This document shows, piece by piece, positions 24,971-33,488 of a stretch of 39,725 bases of DNA; position 1 is the first letter of the stretch; the number at the start of each line of letters is the position of its first letter. The notes beneath the pieces are model-generated. The model saw only the letters and a program-made list of their open reading frames with translations, did no database searches and was not told the DNA's origin. This DNA comes from Ruminococcus sp. (lineage in GTDB: Bacteria; Bacillota; Clostridia; Lachnospirales; Lachnospiraceae). The DNA lies in assembly GCA_023663085.1 (NCBI GenBank), contig JAMPIB010000036.1:1-39725 (forward strand), given 5' to 3'. Made by a program: the position numbers and the translations under genes.

Positions 24971-26133
24971 AATTGTTTTTCCTCTATATCATGTAATATA
25001 TCTGCTATCTCCAAGGATACCCCTCTGGAAATATTTTGAAGTTCACATCGAAGTCTGGCCCTTTCTGCATGTTCCGCATCCGTTAAATCCGATTTTTCTT
25101 TCAACTCCTTATATTTACTGATTTTTTCTTTTAATCTGTCTGAATATTCATCCACTCCAAAATACCCCTCTGCAAGATCATCCGCAGAATATACAGATAA
25201 ATTTTCTAATTCCATGCAATTTTCTAAATCATATACTTTGGCATTTGAAAGTGAATTTAAAATATATGGTGAATGCGTAGTAATAATAAACTGAATCCTT
25301 GGGAAAAATTCTGTTAAAAACGGCATAATCTTCTTTTGCAGGCCAATGTGAAGATGGGTTTCAATCTCATCAATCAACACAATTCCCTCTATATCATATT
25401 GACTGATTCCATCACCTAAAAGCCAGTTCTTATCCATTCTTAAAATCAAATCCGATAAAATTTGAATAACCGAAGAATATCCATCCGAGAGTTCTTCTAA
25501 ACCAAACGGATTCCGACCGGATTCATGTATCTTAAAATCATATTCTTTATAATCATATTCCAAATCAATCGTATCATCATCCAGCAAAATTCGTAAAGCA
25601 TCTACAAACCGCTTAAACCAACTTTGGATTCTGTCCACGATAACCGTATCGCCTTCATTTCTTGCGTAAGCCTGCTGAGTTTTCAAATGTACCATATATT
25701 GATGCAGAAGCTGCCCCGGTTGGGATGTGACTGCATAAGCATCTTTTAACTTAATATCTTCAACTCCCTTGGAACGGATAATCTGTGTTTTTCTATTCGC
25801 CGGGAAAAAGGCCGTTATAAAGTTTCCCTGTCCAAACAAAGAATGCAGATACTCACTACTATTAAACGAAACATTCACACCATCGGCATATTTCTTTATT
25901 GTCCTGATACGAGTCTCATAGTTAAGTTTTCTCTTTTTTTCCATTAAATAATCGACTTTGCCATCATTTATTGCCTGCAAATATTTTTGCAATGCTAAAA
26001 GCAAAGAAGTCTTTCCAGAGCCGTTTTTTCCGGTAATGATCAAATGCTGCCTTTGTTCTATATTTAACGAAATAATTATATCAGATAAATGCCTCAACTT
26101 TTGAATACTAATTTCTGTAATATAGTGTTCCAT
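24967..26133 (-). CDS. ptuA: AAA/ABC-type ATPase, PtuA-like (Septu defence pair)
   Basis: The 388-residue soluble ATPase has Walker A GKNGSGKT (35-42), an ABC-type signature LSDGYSS (215-221), Walker B IVLIDEIE (251-258) and a switch TTHSP (285-289), as in the OLD/PtuA group. No TOPRIM domain is present, so it is not an OLD nuclease. In Septu systems PtuA oligomers hold PtuB and control its nuclease activity. The ATG has an AAGGAGAA site, and the gene starts 42 bases after the coxE-like gene. Base composition is visibly more AT-rich than that gene, consistent with transfer. Confidence 0.87.
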   Translation of the reverse strand: MEHYITEISIQKLRHLSDIIISLNIEQRQHLIITGKNGSGKTSLLLALQKYLQAINDGKVDYLMEKKRKLNYETRIRTIKKYADGVNVSFNSSEYLHSLFGQGNFITAFFPANRKTQIIRSKGVEDIKLKDAYAVTSQPGQLLHQYMVHLKTQQAYARNEGDTVIVDRIQSWFKRFVDALRILLDDDTIDLEYDYKEYDFKIHESGRNPFGLEELSDGYSSVIQILSDLILRMDKNWLLGDGISQYDIEGIVLIDEIETHLHIGLQKKIMPFLTEFFPRIQFIITTHSPYILNSLSNAKVYDLENCMELENLSVYSADDLAEGYFGVDEYSDRLKEKISKYKELKEKSDLTDAEHAERARLRCELQNISRGVSLEIADILHDIEEKQL

Positions 26134-26175
26134 CGCGTTCTCCTTATCGGAATTTCTTAATATTTATGATATCCC

Positions 26176-27378
26176 CTACCCCTTATTCGTCATCAACCTG
26201 ACCATAGCCCGGTTTAGTCCATCCACCGTCAGCTTATACATCGGGAACATCCCTTTAATAGCCGTCTCCGCCTCTCTCCACGGCGCATGGCCGGGCGCCA
26301 TCTTGGGATTGAGCCAGACGATTTTTTTATAATGCTTTTTCATCAGCTGGAGCCACTCCATGCCGGAAAGGCCGCCGTTAGGGCCTCTGTAATTGCCGGA
26401 GGTGGAATAAAGTTCTTCCGGCGCCATCGCCGCGTCCCCGACAATGATGACTTTATAATCACTGTCTAAATTTCTGAACATCCATTCCGTATCAATCCAG
26501 TCGCCGTTCTCGCACTCCGGCGTCTTGTAGAGTTTGGAATAGATGCAGTTATGGAAATAATAGGTCTTGACATCCTTATAATGATTTGACTTGTGTACCG
26601 ACTGGAAAAGTTCGTTCAGCAGATTGCTGTAAGGGATCATCGTGCCGCCGGAATCCATTAACAAAAGCAGCTTGACGGCATTCTTCCGCGGCCTTTCCAT
26701 GACAATCTGCAGACAGCCGCCGTTATTGCAGGTCTTATCAATCGTGCCGTCGATATCCAGTTCTGTCTTGGGGATATCTAACTTAGAAGAAAACTGGCGC
26801 AGTTTTCTGAGCGCCATCTGGAACTGTCTGTTATCGAGGATTCTGTCATCCCTGAAATCACGGTATTTTCTGGCGCCGATCACCTGAAAGGCGGACTGGT
26901 AGCCAGTAGAACCGCCGACTCTGATACCGCCCATATTGCCGCCCGTATTACCGAAAGACGTCTTCCCCATCGTGCCGATCCAGAAACTCCCGCCGTTATG
27001 CTCGGAGTCCTGATCGCGCAGACGGTCTTTGAACTTCTGTTCCACGTCCTCTTTATCGACCTGCACCTGCTCTTCGTTCATGACATGGCGCATCTCTTCG
27101 TGCTGCTCGTCGATCATGTCCGACTTATCAAGCCAGCGCATCATATTTTTACTGATCTCATTTTCAGACTGGATGCCTTTAAAGACCTCGTCAAAGGCCA
27201 TGTCAAACTTATCAAACTCGGTTTCTGACTTCACAAGTATCATCCTTGCGACATAATAAAAATCTGTCAGCGAACTGTTGCAGAGCCCTTTGGAAAGCGC
27301 CTCCTGCAAAGTCAGCCATTCGGTCAGCGTGACATGAAGACCCTTGGCCTTTAAGGTATCAAAAAATTTCACAAACAT
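26176..27378 (-). CDS. VWA/CoxE-like protein partnered with MoxR
   Basis: The 400-residue protein has a helical N-terminal half, a Gly-rich low-complexity stretch (about 129-158), and a C-terminal von Willebrand A-type fold. The metal site reads MDSGGTM (241-247), a variant of the usual DxSxS that I believe is normal in this family. It starts 17 bases after the MoxR gene. MoxR/VWA pairs are thought to act as chaperones that insert metals or assemble complexes, but the client of this pair is not evident. It is soluble and has no signal peptide. Confidence 0.88.
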   Translation of the reverse strand: MFVKFFDTLKAKGLHVTLTEWLTLQEALSKGLCNSSLTDFYYVARMILVKSETEFDKFDMAFDEVFKGIQSENEISKNMMRWLDKSDMIDEQHEEMRHVMNEEQVQVDKEDVEQKFKDRLRDQDSEHNGGSFWIGTMGKTSFGNTGGNMGGIRVGGSTGYQSAFQVIGARKYRDFRDDRILDNRQFQMALRKLRQFSSKLDIPKTELDIDGTIDKTCNNGGCLQIVMERPRKNAVKLLLLMDSGGTMIPYSNLLNELFQSVHKSNHYKDVKTYYFHNCIYSKLYKTPECENGDWIDTEWMFRNLDSDYKVIIVGDAAMAPEELYSTSGNYRGPNGGLSGMEWLQLMKKHYKKIVWLNPKMAPGHAPWREAETAIKGMFPMYKLTVDGLNRAMVRLMTNKG

Positions 27379-27395
27379 GGTTTACGCACCTTTTT

Positions 27396-28217
27396 CTAAT
27401 CTGCTCTATGTTTTAATGTCTCTAAATCTTCATCTTTTTTTACGACTACGCCGACAAAAGGCAGTTCTTCCCTTAATCTGTCTGTCGGGATACCGCCTAT
27501 CTGTAAGGCGTTGATCCAGTCGATCAGTTCCGAGGTGCTCGGTTTCTTGCGGATGTCTTTAATCGAGCGAATCCAGTAAAATACTTCCATCGCGTCTTTT
27601 AATAACTTCTCTTCCACGTCAGGATAGTGAGTCTTAACGATTTCTTCCATAAGTTCCGCGTTCGGAAACTCGATATAATGGAAAATACATCTGCGCAGAA
27701 ATGCGTCCGGCAGTTCCTTCTCCGCGTTGGAAGTAATGATAACGATTGGTCTGTGTTTGGCCTTAACGGTACGCTTCGTCTCATGGATATAAAATTCCAT
27801 CTGGTCTAATTCCCACAACAAATCATTGGGAAACTCCAAGTCGGCCTTGTCAATCTCATCAATCAACAGTACGACCTGCTCGTCGGAATCGAAAGCCTCG
27901 CCTAATTTGCCGAGTTTGATATATCTGGCGATATCGTCTACGCCTTCTTCTCCAAACTGGCCATCGTAGAGTCTCTGTATCGTATCGTAGACATACAATC
28001 CTTCCTGCGCTTTAGTCGTGGATTTGATATTCCAGATCACCAGTTTTTTCCCCAGCGATTCCGCTACGGCCTGCGCTAACATCGTCTTGCCGGTCCCCGG
28101 CTCTCCCTTGATGAGCAGCGGTTTCTGCAAAGTGACCGCCACGTTTACACTGGCGAGCAGTTCTCTGGATGCTACATATTGTGAGGTACTGGTAAAAGTT
28201 TTATTCTCTTCGCTCAT
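27396..28217 (-). CDS. MoxR-family AAA+ ATPase
   Basis: The 273-residue ATPase has Walker A GEPGTGKT (38-45) and a Walker B run VVLLIDEIDKAD (about 119-130) with a following sensor asparagine (ITSNAEKELPDAFLRRC). The arginine finger pattern LRRC is in place. MoxR proteins are AAA+ chaperones nearly always next to a VWA protein, as here. The gene is the first of the moxR-coxE unit and is divergent from metF. Confidence 0.93.
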   Translation of the reverse strand: MSEENKTFTSTSQYVASRELLASVNVAVTLQKPLLIKGEPGTGKTMLAQAVAESLGKKLVIWNIKSTTKAQEGLYVYDTIQRLYDGQFGEEGVDDIARYIKLGKLGEAFDSDEQVVLLIDEIDKADLEFPNDLLWELDQMEFYIHETKRTVKAKHRPIVIITSNAEKELPDAFLRRCIFHYIEFPNAELMEEIVKTHYPDVEEKLLKDAMEVFYWIRSIKDIRKKPSTSELIDWINALQIGGIPTDRLREELPFVGVVVKKDEDLETLKHRAD

Positions 28218-28355
28218 ATTCTGATTTCCTTCCCGATTCTTGATAAATACTTAAACTTATGTTACGATATTTTAGATGCAAAAGCAAGAATTTGTTATGA
28301 ATCGCTTTCGTGAAAAATAATAGACAGAAATATACAGAAAGGAACATCAACTATC

Positions 28356-29210
28356 ATGGTAAGTGAAGTATTTAAGCAGAACAGATGCAGTCTTTCGTTT
28401 GAGGTTTCGCCGCCGAAAACAGAGGATGAGTTTCAGGCGATATTCGGAAAGCTGGACGCCATGGCCGCGTTGCATCCTGATTTTATCAGTTGTACTTATG
28501 GCGCAGGAGGTTCCAGAGCGGGCAAGACTGTAGAGATTGCCTCTTATATCCAGCGTCAGTTACATATTGACGCCATTGCGCATATGACCTGTGTCGGATT
28601 TAAACAGGCCGACTTACAGAAAAACTGCGAAGCCCTGCAAAAAGAAGGTATCCGGCACGTCATGGCGCTGCGCGGCGACAGGCCGTTTGCCATGACGGAC
28701 GAGCAGTACAACAGCCGGGAGTTTTTCTATGCCTCTGATATGATACGCTATTTAAAGGCCAACACCGATCTGGAAATCGCCGGAGCATGTTATCCCGAAA
28801 AGCATTATGAGGCGGAAAGTTTTGAGGCTGATCTGAAACATTTGAAAGAAAAAACAGATGCAGGCGCTGCTTTTCTGATCACCCAGCTCTTTTTCAGTAA
28901 CGATATCTTCTATCGTTTCCTGGATAAAGCAAAGAACGCGGGCATCACCGTACCTGTCTGTGCTGGCATCATGCCGATCACCAGCGCCAAGCAGATCGGT
29001 ACGAGCGTTACGCTCTCCGGCTCTTCCGTTCCCAAAGAACTGGCGGACATCATCGCCAACTATGGAGAAGATAAGGACGATATGCGCAAGGCCGGAATCG
29101 ACTATGCCGTGCGTCAGATCCGCGACCTGAAAGAACACGGCGTGGACGGCATTCACATCTATACAATGAACAGACCGAAGACAACGGCCGAGATTGTGGC
29201 ACAGATTTAA
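28356..29210 (+). CDS. metF: 5,10-methylenetetrahydrofolate reductase
   Basis: MetF reduces methylene-THF to methyl-THF for methionine synthesis, with FAD in a TIM barrel. The 284-residue protein shows the family opening SFEVSPPKTEDEF, the LRGDRP motif (about 111-116), and the substrate-site run AGIMPI (about 206-211). The length is normal for the short Firmicute form. An AAAGGAA site precedes the ATG, and the only promoter I see is weak (TTGTTA at 28292). No other methionine gene is adjacent. Confidence 0.95.
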   Translation: MVSEVFKQNRCSLSFEVSPPKTEDEFQAIFGKLDAMAALHPDFISCTYGAGGSRAGKTVEIASYIQRQLHIDAIAHMTCVGFKQADLQKNCEALQKEGIRHVMALRGDRPFAMTDEQYNSREFFYASDMIRYLKANTDLEIAGACYPEKHYEAESFEADLKHLKEKTDAGAAFLITQLFFSNDIFYRFLDKAKNAGITVPVCAGIMPITSAKQIGTSVTLSGSSVPKELADIIANYGEDKDDMRKAGIDYAVRQIRDLKEHGVDGIHIYTMNRPKTTAEIVAQI

Positions 29211-29263
29211 ATGCTTTGCAAATTATCTGGCTCTTTGGTGAAATTTCCTATAGGAAAACAAAA

Positions 29264-29292
29264 ACGGACAGTACTCTCGACGTATTGTCCGT
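29264..29292 (-). terminator. Terminator after gpsA
   Basis: An 11-bp stem (ACGGACAGTAC with GTATTGTCCGT, one G-U) has a seven-base loop. On the minus strand it is followed by TTTTTGTTTT. It lies between the convergent metF and gpsA. Confidence 0.8.
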
Positions 29293-29314
29293 TGTCATTC
29301 CTATCAGAAATATT

Positions 29315-30331
29315 CTACTCTTCCTCCCACGGTATCAGCGGATTTTCTATTTTTTTATCACGTAACATCAGACTCCCTACCGCCTCGGCCGCTGATTTTC
29401 CCGCAAATAATACTTCATTGACCTGTTCGATGATGGGCAGCTGTACGTTGTATTTTTGAGCAAGTCCCATCGCCGCTTTGGCTGAATAGACGCCCTCCAC
29501 GACCATTTTCACTTCCGCCATGGCCTCTTCCATCGTATAGCCCTTGCCGATCAGGATACCGGCACGTCTGTTTCGGGAGTGCATGGAGGCGCAGGTAACA
29601 ATTAAATCGCCGATTCCTGTCAGACCGCAGAACGTCTCCCATCTACCGCCCATGACCGTCCCCAGTCTGGCGATTTCCATAATGCCTCTGGTGATAAGCG
29701 CAGCTTTCGTATTATCGCCATATCCAAGTCCGTCCGCGATACCTGCCGCCAGTGCTACTACGTTCTTTAACGCCGCGCCCAGTTCGATTCCCAGCACATC
29801 CGGGCTGATATAGACGCGGAAGACTTCGTTCATGAAAATATTCTGTAAATATTCCGCCGTCTTTTTCTTTTTGGCGCCTACGACGATCGTGGTAGGAATC
29901 CCTCTTCCCACTTCTTCCGCGTGGGACGGGCCGGATAATACTGCTACTTCCGCCTGCGGGACTTCCTCTTCGATGATCTGCGATAAGGTAAGCAGCGTCG
30001 TCTCCTCGATACCCTTGGCGACATTGACGATGATCTGTCCTTCTTTCACATAAGAGGCTATGCTCTTAGAAGTACTGCGCATATGCGGCGAAGGCACCGC
30101 CAGTACCAGAATATCTTTTCCTTTGACTGCCGCCTCTAAATCTGTCGTAAAGACCATATCTTCCGGCAGTTTGATACCCGGAAGTTTTTCTTTATGTTCA
30201 TGCTCTGTACTAAGCATCTCAATCTCTTTTTCTATAATAGACCAGACTGTTACCGCATGTCCGTTATGATGCAGTAAAAGCGCCAGCGCCGTTCCCCAGC
30301 TGCCCGCTCCGATGATACTGATATCCGCCAT
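29315..30331 (-). CDS. gpsA: Glycerol-3-phosphate dehydrogenase [NAD(P)+]
   Basis: GpsA reduces dihydroxyacetone phosphate to sn-glycerol-3-phosphate, the head group for phospholipids. The 338 residues open with a dinucleotide-binding fold (GAGSWGTALA, 7-16). The catalytic lysine run LGAALKNVVALAAG lies near 183-196, and the substrate-site GLTGIGDLIVTC follows in the middle of the second domain. It starts 41 bases after thrC, so thrC-gpsA is a likely transcript. plsY, a frequent neighbour, is absent. Confidence 0.97.
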   Translation of the reverse strand: MADISIIGAGSWGTALALLLHHNGHAVTVWSIIEKEIEMLSTEHEHKEKLPGIKLPEDMVFTTDLEAAVKGKDILVLAVPSPHMRSTSKSIASYVKEGQIIVNVAKGIEETTLLTLSQIIEEEVPQAEVAVLSGPSHAEEVGRGIPTTIVVGAKKKKTAEYLQNIFMNEVFRVYISPDVLGIELGAALKNVVALAAGIADGLGYGDNTKAALITRGIMEIARLGTVMGGRWETFCGLTGIGDLIVTCASMHSRNRRAGILIGKGYTMEEAMAEVKMVVEGVYSAKAAMGLAQKYNVQLPIIEQVNEVLFAGKSAAEAVGSLMLRDKKIENPLIPWEEE

Positions 30332-30372
30332 AATGTATTTTTCCTTTCTTCTGATATCTTTGCAGAAATCCT

Positions 30373-31863
30373 TTACGAAACTGCCAGAATCTCTCTCACA
30401 ACTTTTTTCATCTCGCTCTTATCACAGACCGTATCGTGAAGAACCGGTGCCGTTCTTATTTCTTCTATCGCATTTGGTACTTTCACCTTCGCTATGCGGG
30501 ATAACTCATCGACCAGTTCAAAATCCGACATGCTGTCATATTTAGCGTCAATCGCATTCATGACGCTTCGCGTAAATTTGAAGGGGCTGGCTGTCGAAGC
30601 GATCACTGTCTTTGTTTTATCCTGTGTTTCGTTTATATATTTACGGTAAACCGCACTCGCCACAGCAGTATGGGTATCCAGAACATAGCCTGTCTTTTCA
30701 TAAATATATCTGATACAGTCCGCAGTTTCCTGCTCGCCCGCATAATTTCCATAAAAATCAGACAGCTGTGCCTTCATCTGCTCCGTAATGGAATAACGGC
30801 CCTCTTTTCCTAATGCTGCCATGAAATCCGCCGTCTTAGCTGCGTCGTTCCCGGCGATACGGTAGATCAGGCGCTCTAAATTGCTGGAGATCAGAATATC
30901 CATAGATGGAGAAGACGTTAAGACAAACTCTCTGTTACGGTCATAACTGCCTGTCCGGAAAAAGTCGTACAGCACTTTATTTTCATTCGACGCACAGATC
31001 AGTTTCGCGATCGGCACACCCATATTTTTTGCATAAAAAGCGGCTAAGATATTGCCGAAGTTACCTGTCGGCACGACGACGTTTATGGCCTCGCCATCCG
31101 CTATTTTTCCTTCTTTTAAAAGTCTGGTATACGCATATACATAATAGACGATCTGCGGAACGAGCCGGCCGATATTAATGGAATTGGCGGAGGAAAAACG
31201 ATATCCATGCCCTGCCATCTCCTTTTCCAGTTCCTTATCAGAGAAAATCTGCTTCACGCCGGTCTGCGCGTCATCAAAGTTGCCGTGGATACCGACTACA
31301 TAAGTATTATTCCCTTTCTGCGTCACCATTTGTTTTTCCTGAATCGGACTGACGCCGTTTTTCGGATAAAAAACGATGATCTTCGTTCCTTCCACATCCG
31401 CGAACCCGGCAAGCGCTGCTTTCCCCGTATCGCCCGAAGTGGCGGTCAGAATAACAATTGTCTCCTTAGCGTTATTTTTTCTGGCGGAAGTTATCATCAG
31501 ATGCGGCAGGATGGAAAGCGCCATATCCTTAAAGGCGATCGTCGCCCCGTGAAAAAGTTCCAGATAATATGTATCATCTTTTTCTACAAGCGGCGCTATC
31601 GCTTTCGTATCAAATTTTGCGTCATATGCTTTGTTGATGCACTCTGTCAGTTCTTCTTTCGTGAAATCGCTCAGATACAGCTTCATGACTTCATAAGCCA
31701 CCTCCCTGTAGTCCATTTCCGAAAGTTCTTTTAACGATCTATCAAGCGCCGGAATATGATCGGGCACGAACAGTCCCCCATCTTCTGATAATCCCTGCAA
31801 GATTGCCTGCGACGCCTGTACTTTTGCGCTGTCATTTCTCGTACTGCCGTATAAAACTTCCAT
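30373..31863 (-). CDS. thrC: Threonine synthase
   Basis: ThrC turns O-phosphohomoserine into threonine with PLP. The 496-residue protein belongs to the longer class of the family. The PLP lysine is in ATIAFKDMALS near residue 115, and the glycine-rich phosphate-binding run ATSGDTGKAAL follows about 30 residues later. Its promoter at 31909-31937 is strong. Homoserine dehydrogenase and kinase are not in the window. Downstream it is joined to gpsA. Confidence 0.97.
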   Translation of the reverse strand: MEVLYGSTRNDSAKVQASQAILQGLSEDGGLFVPDHIPALDRSLKELSEMDYREVAYEVMKLYLSDFTKEELTECINKAYDAKFDTKAIAPLVEKDDTYYLELFHGATIAFKDMALSILPHLMITSARKNNAKETIVILTATSGDTGKAALAGFADVEGTKIIVFYPKNGVSPIQEKQMVTQKGNNTYVVGIHGNFDDAQTGVKQIFSDKELEKEMAGHGYRFSSANSINIGRLVPQIVYYVYAYTRLLKEGKIADGEAINVVVPTGNFGNILAAFYAKNMGVPIAKLICASNENKVLYDFFRTGSYDRNREFVLTSSPSMDILISSNLERLIYRIAGNDAAKTADFMAALGKEGRYSITEQMKAQLSDFYGNYAGEQETADCIRYIYEKTGYVLDTHTAVASAVYRKYINETQDKTKTVIASTASPFKFTRSVMNAIDAKYDSMSDFELVDELSRIAKVKVPNAIEEIRTAPVLHDTVCDKSEMKKVVREILAVS

Positions 31864-31908
31864 TTTCCTTTATCCTTTCCCGTGTTTAAGTTATCATTGG
31901 CTTTTGTT

Positions 31909-31937
31909 ATTTTATCATAAACTGTTTTTCCTTGCAA
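31909..31937 (-). promoter_or_regulatory. Promoter of thrC
   Basis: TTGCAA (31932-31937), 17 bases, TAAAAT (31909-31914) on the minus strand. The leader of about 40 bases has no T-box. Confidence 0.75.
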
Positions 31938-31949
31938 CTTACCCTGTGT

Positions 31950-32570
31950 TTATAAGAAGAACTCATGATTCCCGTATGCAAAAAGCCTCGTCAGCTTCTG
32001 ATCGAACCATTGCAGCCTGCCGGAATCGGCCTTGCTTCTGGCGCAAAAGTACAAGGCCCCCTGCGAGATATCCTCCCCGTAAAGCGCCCTTTCTACCGCC
32101 GCATATGTCTCTCTGCTGACCGTAACATTCTGGAAACGCCCGTCCACTGTCGGGGTAAACTGCGCCACGCCCTGCTCTCTCTGCATAACGACTTCCGTCA
32201 CGGTATCGGGAAATTTCTCATTATTGACGCGGTTTAACACCACATTGGCCACGAGCAGCTTACCTTCTTCATCCTCGCCTCCGGCTTCTGCCTCGACGAT
32301 CCGTAAGAGCGCATCATAATCCTGATCGGATAGCAGATATTTTTTTTCCTGTTCTAACACTTCGTAGTCCACGATACGCTGCCCGGAAGAAACGCAGGCC
32401 ACTACCTCCAGAAAGCTTTTTTTCTCTTCCTCCATAGTGGCGTTTAGATATTCCATCCGAAAAGCCTGCGTAGCGGCGACACGGTTTATTTTCAACTCCT
32501 TTACACAGACCCACGAGGTGAACAAAGTCATATTCATCAGTACCAGTATCATTAAATATTTCCTGTACAT
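31950..32570 (-). CDS. SleB-type cell-wall hydrolase (Hydrolase_2)
   Basis: From the ATG at 32570 (GGAG site) the protein has 206 residues; an ATG four bases earlier is in another frame. A membrane helix or signal peptide (about 4-24) is followed by a helical spacer, and a C-terminal hydrolase domain carries VEAEAGGEDEEGKLLVANVV with the likely catalytic Glu of SleB lytic enzymes. SleB-type enzymes open spore cortex during germination, but family members also act in vegetative wall turnover. It lacks the PG-binding repeat of true SleB, so the spore role is uncertain. Confidence 0.9.
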   Translation of the reverse strand: MYRKYLMILVLMNMTLFTSWVCVKELKINRVAATQAFRMEYLNATMEEEKKSFLEVVACVSSGQRIVDYEVLEQEKKYLLSDQDYDALLRIVEAEAGGEDEEGKLLVANVVLNRVNNEKFPDTVTEVVMQREQGVAQFTPTVDGRFQNVTVSRETYAAVERALYGEDISQGALYFCARSKADSGRLQWFDQKLTRLFAYGNHEFFL

Positions 32571-32641
32571 ACATATTTCTCCATTCCTGTCCCATTTCTG
32601 TAACACTTCTGTAATATTTTATACAGAAATCCGGAAAAATA

Positions 32642-32650
32642 TGTTATACT
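32642..32650 (+). promoter_or_regulatory. Extended -10 promoter of the AP2/HNH-derived gene
   Basis: TG-T-TATACT (32642-32650) is an extended -10 box without a good -35. A GGAG ribosome site (32683-32686) and the ATG follow about 35-40 bases later. Confidence 0.5.
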
Positions 32651-32690
32651 TATCCCAATATTAAGAAATCTTTCTAAAGATTGGAGATTT

Positions 32691-33488
32691 ATGATGTCCC
32701 AGTTAGCCGGTGTTTACACAGCAAAAAAGAAAAACGGCACCCTGTATTATCGTGCTTCTTTAACTTACCGCGCAAAACATATCAGCCTTGGCAGTTACGA
32801 AAATGCCAAAGACGCGCATAACGCCTATCTGCTGGCGGGCAGTATCCTCAATGATCCGGAGACTGCCATTGCGCATTATCGCACAGATTCCGTCCTGCCT
32901 TTTGAAAAATGGGTCTGCCTCATCAACTTCCGGGATAACGGCGTCTATTTTGCCAATCCCATCTATATCCGGCCCGCTTTTTTTTATTATTATCTGTCTC
33001 CATCTTATTTTTTCATCTTCGACAGGGACGATCTTTTTTATTATGCCCATCACAAAATATCCAGCCGCGGCGGACACTATTTCGTTGCCGATTACGGTAT
33101 GCAGATCAATATCATGAACCGTTACGGCATCAAAAACTACGCTGTACTGGATAAAGATTATCGTTTTATCAACGGAAATGCCACTGATTTCCGTTATGAA
33201 AATATCGAGATACTCAATTCCTACCACGGCGTATCTTCTTTTTATCGCAAAGGAAAACTGCTTTATAAAGCGAAAATCCACGTAAAAGGCAACTATACGA
33301 TCGGCGTTTACGATACGGAAACAGAAGCCGCTATCGCCTATAACAAAGCCATCGACTATTTAAAAAAAGGCGGCGTGCGTAAGGCTTATACTCCCAACTA
33401 CATGGAAAACATGTCACCCGCCGCTTACGCCGACCTCTATGCTTCTGTTCAGATTTCTTCCAAGATCGAACACTACCTGTCTGAATAG
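32691..33488 (+). CDS. AP2-domain protein with degenerate HNH core
   Basis: The 265-residue protein has AP2-like segments at both ends. Residues 6-50 (YYRASLTYRAKHISLGSYENAKDAHNAY in outline) and 180-225 (KAKIHVKGNYTIGVYDTETEAAIAYNKA in outline) show the AP2 strand-helix pattern ending in AxxAY. The centre (about 150-174) follows an HNH_3 core: RFINGNATDFRYENIEIL. The usual H-x-D-G-N reads F-I-N-G-N (159-163), so the catalytic His and Asp are gone. AP2/HNH proteins are normally homing nucleases. This one appears to be a DNA-binding protein that kept the fold but lost cleavage. It has its own promoter and its end overlaps the GH25 gene by 16 bases. Confidence 0.75.
   Translation: MMSQLAGVYTAKKKNGTLYYRASLTYRAKHISLGSYENAKDAHNAYLLAGSILNDPETAIAHYRTDSVLPFEKWVCLINFRDNGVYFANPIYIRPAFFYYYLSPSYFFIFDRDDLFYYAHHKISSRGGHYFVADYGMQINIMNRYGIKNYAVLDKDYRFINGNATDFRYENIEILNSYHGVSSFYRKGKLLYKAKIHVKGNYTIGVYDTETEAAIAYNKAIDYLKKGGVRKAYTPNYMENMSPAAYADLYASVQISSKIEHYLSE

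Noticed and set aside
24296-26133. Retron with effector genes
   Set aside because: No reverse transcriptase or msr/msd-like region was found next to the HNH/ATPase pair.
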